From assembly GCA_035610835.1 (NCBI GenBank), contig CM069442.1, positions 32,255,798 to 32,319,797 on the forward strand: 64,000 nt of DNA. Reading direction: 5' to 3'. The stretch is from Ophiura sarsii (Eukaryota; Echinodermata; Ophiuroidea; Amphilepidida; Ophiuridae). Of the stretch, positions 24,193 to 34,554 are shown piece by piece. Numbering within the stretch: position 1 is the stretch's first letter; each line of letters starts with the position of its first letter. The position numbers and the translations under genes are program-made. The notes under the pieces were generated by a model. That model ran no database searches. It worked only from the letters and a program-made list of their open reading frames with translations, and had not been told where the DNA came from.

Positions 24193-24366
24193 ACCACCAA
24201 GATCGAGCCTCTTAAATCCACCGTGTAAATAGTCGCCAGATTCCTCGGACATTATTAACCGTCTTCCCGATGAAGAGCCTGCTAGAAAGAATGCCATCTA
24301 CATGTACATACCAAATGGCCGAAAAAGATCTGGTCGTTCGTTCACATCATATTTGACCAATATACA
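24193..24366 (+). pseudogene. Degenerate LINE RT tail fragment
   Basis: This resembles, on the opposite strand, the 3' coding region of the LINE at 27.6-28.5 kb. Shared pieces correspond to RQ.RFLGH, PDEEPAR.NA.Y and GR.RSGRS.TSY. It is frameshifted and short. With the 23.9-kb repeat it forms a decayed retroelement end. Confidence 0.5.
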
Positions 24367-25639
24367 GACTGTAACCAAAATAATTATACAATTTAGAAAC
24401 AATTGTTTATAATAATTCCAAAGTAATTGGTGTTTCGAATTTTAATTTTATCAGCTTCTTTTAATAAGTGTTGTTTAATGAAATCTGTGGTCGGTCGGGA
24501 AGCAGAGATATTATCAATTATCTAGTCATGAAATCATCTGGTCTACTTTGGATAAATCTTTGGGATGAACATGATGAATGGAATCGAACCCGGAACATAG
24601 GAATAGAGCGCTCTTATTAGACAATGGTTAATAGAGGCTCCAATATACACAGGTGGCTATTAACTGGTCGTCAGTTAAGATTTATGTGTGATGTTTTCAT
24701 TGGAAACGAAGCAATCTTTCCTATGGACAGTACGAGTCTCATCAGACATTTAGACAACGCACAATGTTGTTCAATTCTAGTGGCATTTATGAGCCAAATC
24801 TGAGCGGTTTTTTGCTGTTTTAGAGCCAATTCTTAACCAATTTCACTGAAATAAACTTTAACACCCTTCCCGTTATTTCCTTTATCTTTCATGCAAATAA
24901 GGCGCCACTTTGATCACAACTAACGGAGAAATAAGGATAACAAATAAATAAACACACAAACAAACACACAAATAAACAAACAAACACACACCGTTTCCAG
25001 ATTTATTCATTTTGATTCAATTTGAAGAATAAAAATGGATCGTCACACATGATTGATAACAAGCTTTGTTTCAATATCAGCTAGTTTTGAGGCTACATTT
25101 GAGGGACATTAAATAGGTAAAGAAGTGGTGATGGGTAAATTAGCAGTGGCTCAGACTTCTTTTTCATATTGGGGTGGAGATTCTTACAAAATTGGTAAAA
25201 AGTGAAACAGTCTCTTACTTTTTATTACCTGTCCACAGACCGCCATTTTAGAGATCCTCAGATTGACCGCCATTGATTGATGGTCAAAGGTCATTACAAA
25301 CAAACTTGGTGACAATAATCTTATGGGTAAACATGGAGTGTACACAATTCGACCTCTAATGACCCCTACATAACCTTTGACCCTTTCTGTCAACACTTTA
25401 AACTATTTGTTGCTATTTTGGGAATAACACAATCTGAGGCAATCTGAGAATCAATCAATGGCGATCAATCTGGGGATCTCTACAATGGCAGGTCTGTGGA
25501 CAGGTAATCAAAAGTAGGAGAAATGTGTAACTTTGCACAGGGACTTTGTAAAGATGTCTAAAGGATCACATATCAAAATAAAGTTTCTGGCTCCTTCACT
25601 TCTGGGTGATTTCTAAAACTTTTTGATACCCCCTCGTAG
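24367..25639. other. No gene; microsatellite and SINE-like pieces
   Basis: An AAAC/CA-rich microsatellite occupies about 24943-24990. The reverse strand of about 24575-24650 has a B-box-like GGGTTCGATTCC, as in tRNA-derived SINEs. A 200-base block at 25005-25215 recurs directly at 28533-28725, sharing AGTTTTGAGGCTA and TTAGCAGTGGCT. No coding frame is supported. Confidence 0.45.
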
Positions 25640-26220
25640 GTTTTATGCAATAATACTTTTCTTCCCCTTTACAAGCGGCAAGCACAGGACGCCGAACAGT
25701 AAACAATAATTACTTGTTTTATAATTGCTATGTCTTATAATTCGGAAAGAATCATACTATCCCTGCATAACCTTGTTTTAGACATGTACAATTTACATGC
25801 ATGCTATACGATGCCATGAATCCGTGTAATGAGTAATGAAGTGCTGTAAACATTGCGCAATAATTATGTTATGACATGTTTCAACAGTACAAAGTGAAAC
25901 TAAATTGTGTCTGATTAAAACATATTATGGTGGATGTGTAAAGTTCATTTCGACAGCTTGTGAATTCATGTAATCCTTTTATTAAACAAGGGAACAAGTG
26001 TTATATCTTCAAATGCTATTCGTTATCATGAGGAAGTCTTAAAAATCTTACAGTTATCATTCAAATCATTCGTGTTTCTCACCATTGAATGTACCTGTGA
26101 TACAGGGAGTGATGACAACCTGTCTCATCTCTGCGTCTACCAGCACCATTGACAATTTGAAGGGAAACCAAGCAAGGCATCATTGACAAACTGCTTCTGT
26201 ATATCGAAGACTTAAGCAAA
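25640..26220 (+). repeat. TREX duplicon 5' flank and exon 1 remnant, copy B
   Basis: This corresponds to 1610-2313. The 5' flank landmarks are in order up to CTTACAGTTAT. Confidence 0.7.
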
Positions 26221-26775
26221 AAAAGAAAGGTTACATGTGTTGCCCTCAGCGACCGACCCTAAAACTAGGGTCGAAATTTTTTTAAATTCTTTGGTTGTCG
26301 TTGTTATATTATATTTAAATTTGATGTTTAAGTGTCTAAATGTTACTATTTCTTGCTTGAAATGAATAAGTAAGCTTAAATAAATATTGTTAGACTATTA
26401 TCACTATTGGACTATTGTCTCAACATAAACCATTTATTTTTCAGCCAAGAAAACAAACAAAACAAAATTCCGACCGACCGACCCAATTTTAAATTTTTGG
26501 CACTTGAGGGCAACACAACTTCTTTTTATTTTATCTAGAAGAAGGGAAGAATGTAGAAGTGTATTCTTAATCTTTGTATAGGTCGTATTGTCGAGGGAGT
26601 GATGCCAGTCTTTAGTCTACTTCTATACATCCACGAATAAAGACAAATTTCATTCTCCATATCATTCTCCCTACGACCACCACCTACTATAACCCCCCTC
26701 CCACTCTTAATGATTTCCCCTGCTGTTCACATACTGATGGAACAATTACACAGCACAGTCAAACACAGGTTACCC
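26055..26775 (+). pseudogene. TREX-like pseudogene, copy B
   Basis: The exon 1 counterpart keeps TCAAATCATTCGTGTTTCTC, ACCATTGAATG and GATACAGGGAGTGATGACAA, but has lost the start ATG and carries deletions that break the frame. A foldback MITE sits at the old splice donor. After about 200 bases of intron-like sequence with ATTCTCCATATCA and GATTTCCCCTGCTG, a short match to the start of exon 2 (CACAGTCAAACAC) ends at about 26767, where a tandem array begins. As in the intact copy, the ExoI position encodes Thr-Ile-Glu rather than Asp-x-Glu. Confidence 0.75.
26221..26528. mobile_element. Foldback MITE at TREX donor, copy B
   Basis: The ends AAAAGAAAGG...GTTGCCCTCAG and TTGAGGGCAACACAACTTC are inverted repeats. 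The related element at 61346-61615 has the same ends and the same position in the third TREX copy. Inside are repeated CCGACC motifs. No coding frame is present. Confidence 0.75.
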
Positions 26776-26794
26776 TTATGAAAATCGCAACCAA

Positions 26795-27610
26795 TTCTGC
26801 AACCTTGCGCAACCTTGCGCAACTTTGTGCAACCTTGCTCAAGATAACCTTGCGCAACCTTAAATGTGGAAAAATACAACCTTGCGCAACCTTGCGCAAG
26901 GTTAAATTTGGAACATTACAACCTTGCGCAACCTTGCGCAAGGTTAAATTTGGAACATTACAACCTTGCGCAACCTTGCGCAAGGTTAAATTTGGAACAT
27001 TACAACCGTGTGCAACCTTGCAATGTCAGTTGGCGGTATAACCTTAAGTTTGTATCTCAACCAAGCACAAGGTTGCGCAAGCAACTGGTTAAATTTGGAA
27101 CATTACAACCTTGCACAACCTTGCAGAAACATCTAAAGCTTGCGCAACCTGCCGCAACCAGCTAGTGGTGCAAGGTTGCACAAGGTTGCGCAAGCAACTG
27201 GTTAAATTTAGAACATTACAACCTTGCGCAACCTTGCAGAAACATCTAAAGCTTGCGCAACCTGCCGCAACCAGCTAGTGGTGCAAGGTTGCGCATGGTT
27301 GCGCAAGCAACTGGTTAAATTTGGAACATTACAACCTTGCGCAACCTTGCAGAAACATCTAAAGCTTGCGCAACCTGCCGCAACCAGCTAGTGGTGCAAG
27401 GTTGCGCATGGTTGCGCAAGCAACTGGTTAAATTTGGAACATTACAACCTTGCGCAACCTTGCAGAACCAGCTAGTGGTGCAAGGTTGCACAAGGTTGCG
27501 CAAGCAACTGGTTACATTTGGAACATTACAACCTTGCGCAACCTTGCAGAAACATCTAAAGCTTGCGCAACCTGCCGCAACCAGCTAGTGGTGCAAGGTT
27601 GCGCATGGTT
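26795..27610. repeat. TTGCGCAA-rich tandem array
   Basis: The palindromic octamer TTGCGCAA and the phrase CAACCTTGCGCAACC recur throughout. The first part has a 42-base period (GTTAAATTTGGAACATTACA at 26901, 26943 and 26985). The second part has a longer unit of about 113-119 bases that adds ACATCTAAAGC and CCAGCTAGTGGTGC. Open frames on both strands reflect the repeat and not genes. It lies between the TREX pseudogene and the 3' side of a LINE. Confidence 0.9.
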
Positions 27611-28470
27611 GTATGATGTGCTTGGACGACCAGGTCTCCTTCGGCCATGTGTTGGTATGTAAGTGGCATACATTCTAGCAGGCTCTTCATCAGGGTGACG
27701 GAGAATATGTCCAAGAAATCTCAGCTGGCGACTTTTTACACGGTTGATAAGAGGCTCATGCGTTTGATGTTAAGCATTGTCCTAGCAAGCGGTAGCATAG
27801 GCATTTATTTTACACTCCATATCTTGAGATATCACCCAGGATTCACAGCCATACAGCAAAATCGTCACACAGGTGGTGCTAAATAATTTCACTTTTGTTG
27901 CGATAGCTACTTGAGGACTCCTCCACAGGTGTTCCAACTTCCAGAATGCGCACCATGCCAATGCCCTGCGTCTTTTAAGGTCACTTGCACCCGATGCCAT
28001 CATGGAGCCCAGATATCTGAAATCCGTCACATGGCTGATGGTTTCCCCATAGACCTGTAGTGTTGGGTGAGGATTGCAGTTGGCCGTCATATACTCCGTT
28101 TTGGGAACGCTAATGATGAGGCCAAGGCCTTTTGCTGCTACCGCAGTTTTTGTCAGCTGGGTCTGAGCTCGTGGAATTGTGGTCTCAAGTAAGGCAATAT
28201 CATCAGCAAAATCAAGGTCGTTTAGAACAACGGCGGGATGACGTCTAGAGCGACGCTGATGTGTCACAACACCCGAGTCAAGGTCAGATGTGGCTTTCTT
28301 TAATAGATGTCTACCAGTATCACGAATAGGAATGGAGCTAGGACATCACCTTGTAGCACTCCAGTGGAGACATCAAAAGGATCTGAGATGCTGCCATCTG
28401 CCATCACAGCACTTTTCGAGTTGAAAGAAACACATTCTCTTAATATCTTGTCTGCTAATATCATCGGTTC
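27600..28470 (-). pseudogene. Non-LTR retrotransposon RT fragment
   Basis: Reading the minus strand from about 28440: SAVMADGSISDPFDV, GVLQGDVLAPFLFVILVD, then DLDFADDIALLE with the catalytic F-A-D-D, followed by FRYLGSMM, LLYGCESW and RFLGHILR, ending GRRRPGRPS at about 27610. These are RT palm motifs and the downstream connector of an RTE-like LINE. The N-terminal endonuclease is absent and frames shift at least once near 28270. The 3' side runs straight into the TTGCGCAA array. Confidence 0.85.
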
Positions 28471-28948
28471 CTTTCTATTTTAAACTGTTGTTGTATTATA
28501 TGGTTGTTTAAATCATTACTAATTCTTCATTTTGATTCAATTTGAGAGTAAAACTGGATCGTCACGCATGAGCGACCCCAAGCTTTTGTTTCTATATGAA
28601 CTAGTTTTGAGGCTAGGTAAAGACGTGGTCATGGGTAATTAGCAGTGGCTTAGACTTCTTTTTTTCATATTGGGGATGCAATTTCTTATAAACCTGGTAA
28701 AAAATGATATAGTCCCTACACTCACCAAATCCATTCTCCAATGTGAAAATGAAATCTAAGCCACTGGTAATTCACCAAATACCACTTCATTGTAATTTCG
28801 AGGTCCCTAAACACTTATCAAATAAAACAATGCATGGGGTCACTCAAGTGTGACGAACTTCTTTTAACATTCAAATTGAATTAAAGTGAAGAATTATTAA
28901 TGATTTGAACAACCATAACTAATAACAGTTTTACAACAGCAAAGAAAC
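28466..28948. mobile_element. TIR element, 480 bp
   Basis: The left arm GGTTCCTTTCTATTTTAAAC, continuing into TTGTTGT and ATGGTTGTT, is complementary to the right arm around AACAACCATAACTAATAACAG. The interior includes the block shared with 25005-25215. A lone right arm lies at 10813-10866. It is non-autonomous. Confidence 0.65.
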
Positions 28949-29276
28949 ACAAGATTATATCAGTAGATAAGAGATTATGAGAATACTTGTCTTTCTTTCA
29001 AACACACACATCTTTTAGCACTTTGTCAAAAAAGGTGAAATCACCATGTCTTACATAATGGAGTGTGTCTTGATTTTGATAAATCCGATATTCATGATCT
29101 AAACTTCTAATGAAAGGGTACAGTATGACAAAGATGATGAAAAAACAACGGACCTAATCCTATTGATTTTGATGATGATAAAAAGTAATGAACTTTGGGC
29201 ATCGATGGGTACTATTCATTTTGGGACAGCCTGTATATCGAAAAAATATTAGACAAGGTTTAACGCAAAATGATAC

Positions 29277-29362
29277 GATACCGGGATTCGAACCAGTAAC
29301 CTTTCGTTCATAAGAACTGTTCGATAGCCATGAGATCACGAGGAGTTGGCTGACAGCGATTG
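29277..29362 (-). repeat. tRNA-derived SINE-like sequence
   Basis: On the minus strand there is a B box GGTTCGAATCC and, about 45 bases before it, an A-box-like TGATCTCATGG, with a GTTC...GAAC stem between. The spacing fits a tRNA-derived SINE head. It is not a clean tRNA cloverleaf. Confidence 0.5.
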
Positions 29363-30396
29363 GAATTTTAATCGATATGATTTTTACGGAATAAAGCTTA
29401 TCTGTTTTAACAATATATATAATACAATAGAACGTGCGTAAGTCGAATATGTATAGCGTACAGCTAGCTTTCTGTAAACTACGCCCGCGCTACGATGTTA
29501 TTATTACGCATTTTAACTAGCCTATATATCCAAATGTTGGTTACGGTAAAGAATTTCGCTGCCCGCTCTACTCGTTGGGTAGAGTTAACAAGTTTATTAC
29601 AGATATGTCTGCGCACTTAAAAATAGTTAGTTAAAATGAACCCTTTTCATAAAAGGGTTAAATATGACACTTTTCCAGTCATTTCTTGCCCTTTTCTTGC
29701 GTAAAATGACCAAAACAACGATAGAACAAGATTAAAAACGACTAAAATAAGAGTCATATTTAACTCTTTTTTCAGTCGGTGCATAGTTGACCCTGAAAAG
29801 GGTCATTTTTAACTACATATTTTTAAGTGTGTATTTATTATGGTTTGTAAGTTAATACCAGCCTGTTTTTTTTATCGCGCAATACCAGTCTGATGGTATA
29901 ATCATAACAAGGTTTAACTTGACGGAGTGGAGTCTAAAGGCTTGTACGCTCAAGGTTATGATTTGAGCGCTACAGACACTCTGTTAACAGTGGACATATT
30001 GGCCATGTTTCACCGTAGTCGATCCATGTACGAGTGTTGGCTGTCAAACAGACAGTACACTGTATACCCTATACCCATAACAAACAATCCATATATTAAC
30101 TCAATGAGAAATTGACCAGGGGAATTCAATGATAGGGTATTCTAATCTTAGTCAACCAGTTGTAACAAGAGGTTTTACTGCTAAACAAGGGGGCAGGTCA
30201 TGTTTACATTATAATTATGTCAGACAAAGTCTATGGTTTGTAAGTTAACACTTTCATTACCGTATTTTGGAATCACCATGGGAAATGCTTTAAAATAAGT
30301 ACAAACATGCCTAGTATTAGTTCAGTAATTCTTGAGATAAGACTTTGAAAGTTGGGAATGGTATCTGTAAAATCTGTTTTGTATATTATGGTAAAA
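29363..30396. other. No gene; one foldback MITE inside
   Basis: Apart from the MITE listed separately, nothing recognisable was found. The longest frame (62 codons) lacks features. Confidence 0.4.
29613..29832. mobile_element. Foldback MITE, 220 bp
   Basis: The outer arms CACTTAAAAATAGTTAG and TATTTTTAAGTG are inverted repeats. Similarity continues inward through TTAAAATGAACCCTTTT and AAAAGGGTCATTTTTAAC. An inner hairpin AACCCTTTT/AAAAGGGTT lies at 29639-29660. Confidence 0.65.
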
Positions 30397-30603
30397 CTAA
30401 TATAGCCGCATGGAAAGCTGCTTATGCTTAACTCGGTGGTGTCCCCGATCTATGATGGCTCTCCACACTTTTCGGTCCTTCATCATGTTCATCGCTGTCT
30501 TTATGTTGCTTGTTTCCAATCCTGTATATTGCTTGAGTAAGTCAATGAATATCAGAGCAGGTCTTCCCGGCTTTCTTTTGCCATGTTTGGGTGTCCACTG
30601 CAC
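30397..30603 (-). pseudogene. LINE C-terminal tail fragment
   Basis: The minus-strand translation WTPKHGKRKPGRPALIF, with DRKVWRAIIDRGH further on, matches the tail of the LINE at 8733-9120 (WIPKHGARKRGRPALTY and DRKIWRGIV). Only the last 70 residues remain. Confidence 0.7.
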
Positions 30604-30705
30604 CAGTTTGGAGACTGGAAAGTGTTAATACCAATCAACAAAGTTTATATCTAATAGCATGATCTTACTATTGCAATATTAATAGCTGCCTTAAAATAAA
30701 TTGTA

Positions 30706-33036
30706 CTAGCGGGCACCAGCGCTTCGCGCTGGACCCGCTAGAAGATTTCACGGGGAATAAGTAAACAAAGCGTAAGAAGATTTGATACAATAATATCAAG
30801 AACATGTCCTACGTGCATACATAATCCAGACGGGGCCCTAAATAATCAGAATATCGCAGGTGCTTTTGATAATCCAGGTATACATGTGCCTTAATCTAGG
30901 TAGGCCTACGTTTGTGTTTCCAGATACATACGTAGGCCTCCCATGAGACCTGAAATGCGGGTACCCTTTGTCCCATTATATCCAGGGACCCCATAGGCCT
31001 AAGCCCTACCCCCGGAATCCAGTTACCCCAGGTGCCCTTAATAATGCACCGGATACCACATAATCAAGGTAGGCCCACTGCAGTGTGCCATAATCTCGAG
31101 ATACCCAGGTGCCCTTACTTTATCATAGTCAAGTAAATTAAACGCGGGTGCCAAAGATAGCGGGCAGTAAAAGTCATATCACAATAGGCAGAGGTGAGCA
31201 ATATCAAAGCGTTATAAATGTTTATATAAATATCAAGAGTATGTCCTTAAATAATTCAGGTACTCTTGATATAATGTAAAGTGCCCTTGATATAATGTAA
31301 GTGACATGGTGCCCTTAATACACCATGAGCCTAGGCCCAATGTGCTCTTAATTAATACAGATACCCATGTTTCTAATCCAAGTAGGCCTACTCCATCAAC
31401 GTGTTCTTAATACCCCCAGTTATTACCTCCTTTCAGCGCATGTCTCTACCTATTTTGTACCCCAAATAATAAAAAGTTGAATTTTAATATCAAAATTGAA
31501 AGTTACTTAAAATTAGCTTTTATATGTCTCCCCCGATTCTTTTATTGCCCCGCCATCCCGTTTTCCTCCTTTAACATTTTGGTGCTGGTGTCGCCACTGC
31601 CCATGCACATACAGTATCCAGGTAATTCAGTAGGCCTACGTTCTGAGCGTTATAGTTTTATAGTCGGTCGTTTAGTTTTATGGTCGACGGAGTCTATCAT
31701 CAAGATTACTTGCACCATTCCACGCTTGTACTTGAGCACAATGTGTGCCATCCGGGTTTTGTTTGGCCTATTTACATTAAATACATTATTCCAATAGGTA
31801 TGTGGGGCCTTAACGTATTATAGTATGTAGTCCCTTTGTCATGTTTGCTGTGTTCTATAAAGCCTCCCGAGATACTACCTGAGTGTACACCCTTAAAATC
31901 CAGTTATCACAGGTGGCCCACCTGCGCATAAGTATATCCAGGTAATTTGAGACTCGTTTTATAGTGAACCCCGTAATCCAGATACCACGAATGCCCTTAA
32001 TAATCCAGACACTCTTTAATAATCATGATAATGTACCACACGTTCCGTTTTCCAGATGCCCCATGTGCCCTTATATCCAGATTATCAAGTAAGGGAAGTG
32101 CGGAGAGGAGGAGGTGGCTTAGGGTACACTATTAGAAAAAAGGGTGCTTCAGAAGGGTTCTTGGCTGTCCCGTATATATGGTTTAAAGGTTCTTTGATTT
32201 TAAAGGCCCCAAAAGGTTCTGTAGAGAACCTTTAGAGGTTCTAAAGACTAATGTTTGCCCATATTTTGCCCATTTTAAACCTTAAAATGGTTCTTTTTGG
32301 AACCTTTTAAGGTGTTATAAAGGGTTCCATACGGGACAGCCAAGAACCCCTGAAGCCTGAAGCATCCTTTTTCTAAGAGTGTACGGACTGCCTGCTTTCA
32401 CCCTGCCACGTTACAATGTGCAGTTTGCGCCACAAACGCGTATACACTTTGTATGCGTCATTACGTGTGCGCCGAATCGCGCGCGCCATGAACGCGGCCG
32501 CGCAGCTTCAACATCGTAACGGTTGTTATGGTACCGCCACAGTTTCTTTATCGTTAGCAAACTACGCGTTCATCTATGTTACTAATGCGAAAGTGTCACT
32601 TTAAGATCTGTGTAAGAGTTTTTATTTACATTTAGAAAATGTCGTAAAATAATGTTATTTGTCGGACGTTTAGTCACGTATAAATGCTTGTACTCATGCG
32701 ATCTTTAAGAATAACAAACGACCGCATATACAGAAATGTAGCTATATCCCTGATGAAAATATTTTGGGTGAAGACCATATGTCATCACTCACTCCGAAAA
32801 CCACAATTTTTGCCCGAACAGTAGCTACTCGAGTAAAAGAAATTCAACATTTCGGATTATCATCTGTGATCCTTTCTGCGCATGTCTGAAAACGGGAAAA
32901 TACTGGCATTGAACTATCTAATTAGCTCGTCTATTAGAGGCGCAATTACCACGCTTTTTCAGTTGAAGAGGGACGCGAGTGTAAAATTATTATTGAACTA
33001 TCTAATCAGGCGAGGGACCGAAAATTAGTATATAGA
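30706..33036 (-). mobile_element. Non-autonomous Helitron, copy A
   Basis: On the minus strand it begins TCTATATACTAATTTTCGG after an A. It ends with the stem CCAGCGC/GCGCTGG, a short spacer and CTAG before a T. A 5' TC, a 3' hairpin followed by CTRR, and insertion between A and T are the diagnostic Helitron features. It is 2331 bp and matches copy B at 40774-43116 in opposite orientation almost throughout. No RepHel coding sequence is visible. Many short repeats of the GGTGCCCTTAATAATCC type fill the 3' half. It carries a foldback MITE also present in copy B. Confidence 0.88.
32125..32383. mobile_element. Foldback MITE inside Helitron A
   Basis: The ends TACACTATTAGAAAAAAGG and CCTTTTTCTAAGAGTGTA are inverted repeats, followed inward by GGTTCTTGGCTGTCCCGTAT and its complement. 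The whole can fold into one long stem. The same element is in Helitron B at the same place, so it was carried as cargo. Confidence 0.85.
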
Positions 33037-33269
33037 TGCTTATCATTTGTTGAATTATGTCGAATACATGTAGCCCAAATTGTACGTTATAATCTAATAT
33101 TTTTAGGTAGGATATATATATTTAAAAGCCCATTTATTACCTGTATCGTTACCTATTTTGATGACTGTACTTCTCAATGTGTTTTTCTCTATATTGCATG
33201 ATATATAAGAAATGGCAGTTCGTCACCTACGGTGACTCATGCAAAATCTAGCTAGTATATACAGCAGGA

Positions 33270-34554
33270 AATTACACATAGTATTGCAACATAAACTTCG
33301 ACAAATATTGCATGAGCTGTAGGGCTTATACTCCACGACATAAAAAATTAGAATACTTGTTAAATAATTTTGAAAATCCTCAATGTGACTATTGCATCTT
33401 TGATGAACATTCATTTAGAAAGGGGCTGTACCCTCGAATTTGTAATCCTTACTATATACTACAAATGCTTGGTACCAACATATTGTATAGTGGTTCACTA
33501 TCGCAATTTTAGAAGAAGAAAAAATCTGTTCTGTGGAGACAATAGTAAATATAGCTGGAAAAGTTTATGAACAGAAACAAGGAGCAATACAATCTCAGTA
33601 TGACCTTTGGTATCCTTCTAAAGACATTCTGTTCATAGGTATATAGATGGTAAAAGTCACTGGTCATTGTAGTATCTTGACCCTGCATCTGAAACTGAAC
33701 ACCAATGACCTATGACATTTACAATACTAGGCCACGTGTGGGCAGAATTCTACTGTGTGTGATCGTAGCAAGACGTGTTTAATACCAGAATAAATTATTA
33801 GTTATAAATATCTATTAGTATTTCTCCGATTGAGACTTTTATTGCATTATTACAGTCATATACAATAAAAACTTTCTATAATTGATACTTTACTTTTTTA
33901 CTACATAGTTTGTCGTTCTGAATGAAAATAATCTATATATAATAATGATAAGATCAAGCAAAATGAGTCTAAAGTCGAAAATATCACAGGTTTTTTTCAA
34001 TGCTACATTTTGCAGAAAACCCTTTTTAAATGGACATCATATTTTGGTCGCAAAATACGAATCAAATCGGTATGAATATCCCAAAATAGTTTAGAAATAA
34101 GCTAATGACGTAAATAGTTTTTGCATAACTGTGCGAAGCCATGCGTATAAAACCAAACTTAACCAATTATGACACAGCTACAGACAAACTATGAAACAGC
34201 AAGTACTAGAGCACACGAACCTTTTCAAACAATGTTCATCACTTAGATAGTTACAGACAAATTTTTTGTAAGATGAACAAGTAACACACAAGGTATAGGC
34301 CTCAGTATTCCACTAACTTTTGTTGTTGTTGAGGGACTGGGTCTTTTTATGCATAGAGTATAACATGTTCTACTAACAATCCAAAGGTCGCCATTTATAA
34401 ATAGATTCAATGTTTGCGAAAAATTTACAAACCTATGTTCAACCGATCAGCATGATCAAAGGGGTATGATATTTTTGGCGGTTTACTTTGTATTTTTACA
34501 ATTTAGAAGTGGTTCAGTTTGACCGTCCTCCATTTATAAGACGAGCTGTATAAG
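33270..34554 (+). repeat. TPR duplicon 5' block, D2 copy
   Basis: This is the plus-strand counterpart of the block upstream of D1. It contains the intact target region TTTGTAATCCTTACTAT at about 33438, which is occupied by a Helitron in D3. Relative to D3, it has about 200 bases of extra sequence near 33665-33865. It runs directly into the TPR start codon. Confidence 0.8.
34396..34404 (+). promoter_or_regulatory. TATA box of TPR gene D2
   Basis: TATAAATAG lies 159 bases before the start codon. Compared with D1 and D3, 25 bases immediately upstream (the stretch containing AACCAACGTAATTAGACC) are missing, so GCCATT joins directly to the box. The core element is kept while its flank is altered. 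Confidence 0.7.

Noticed and set aside
26759..27662. Several open frames on both strands in the TTGCGCAA array
   Set aside because: They are by-products of a tandem repeat with no stop codons in phase; the same peptide repeats on both strands.
29277..29362. Functional tRNA gene
   Set aside because: A and B boxes are present but arms do not form a convincing cloverleaf; SINE origin is likelier.
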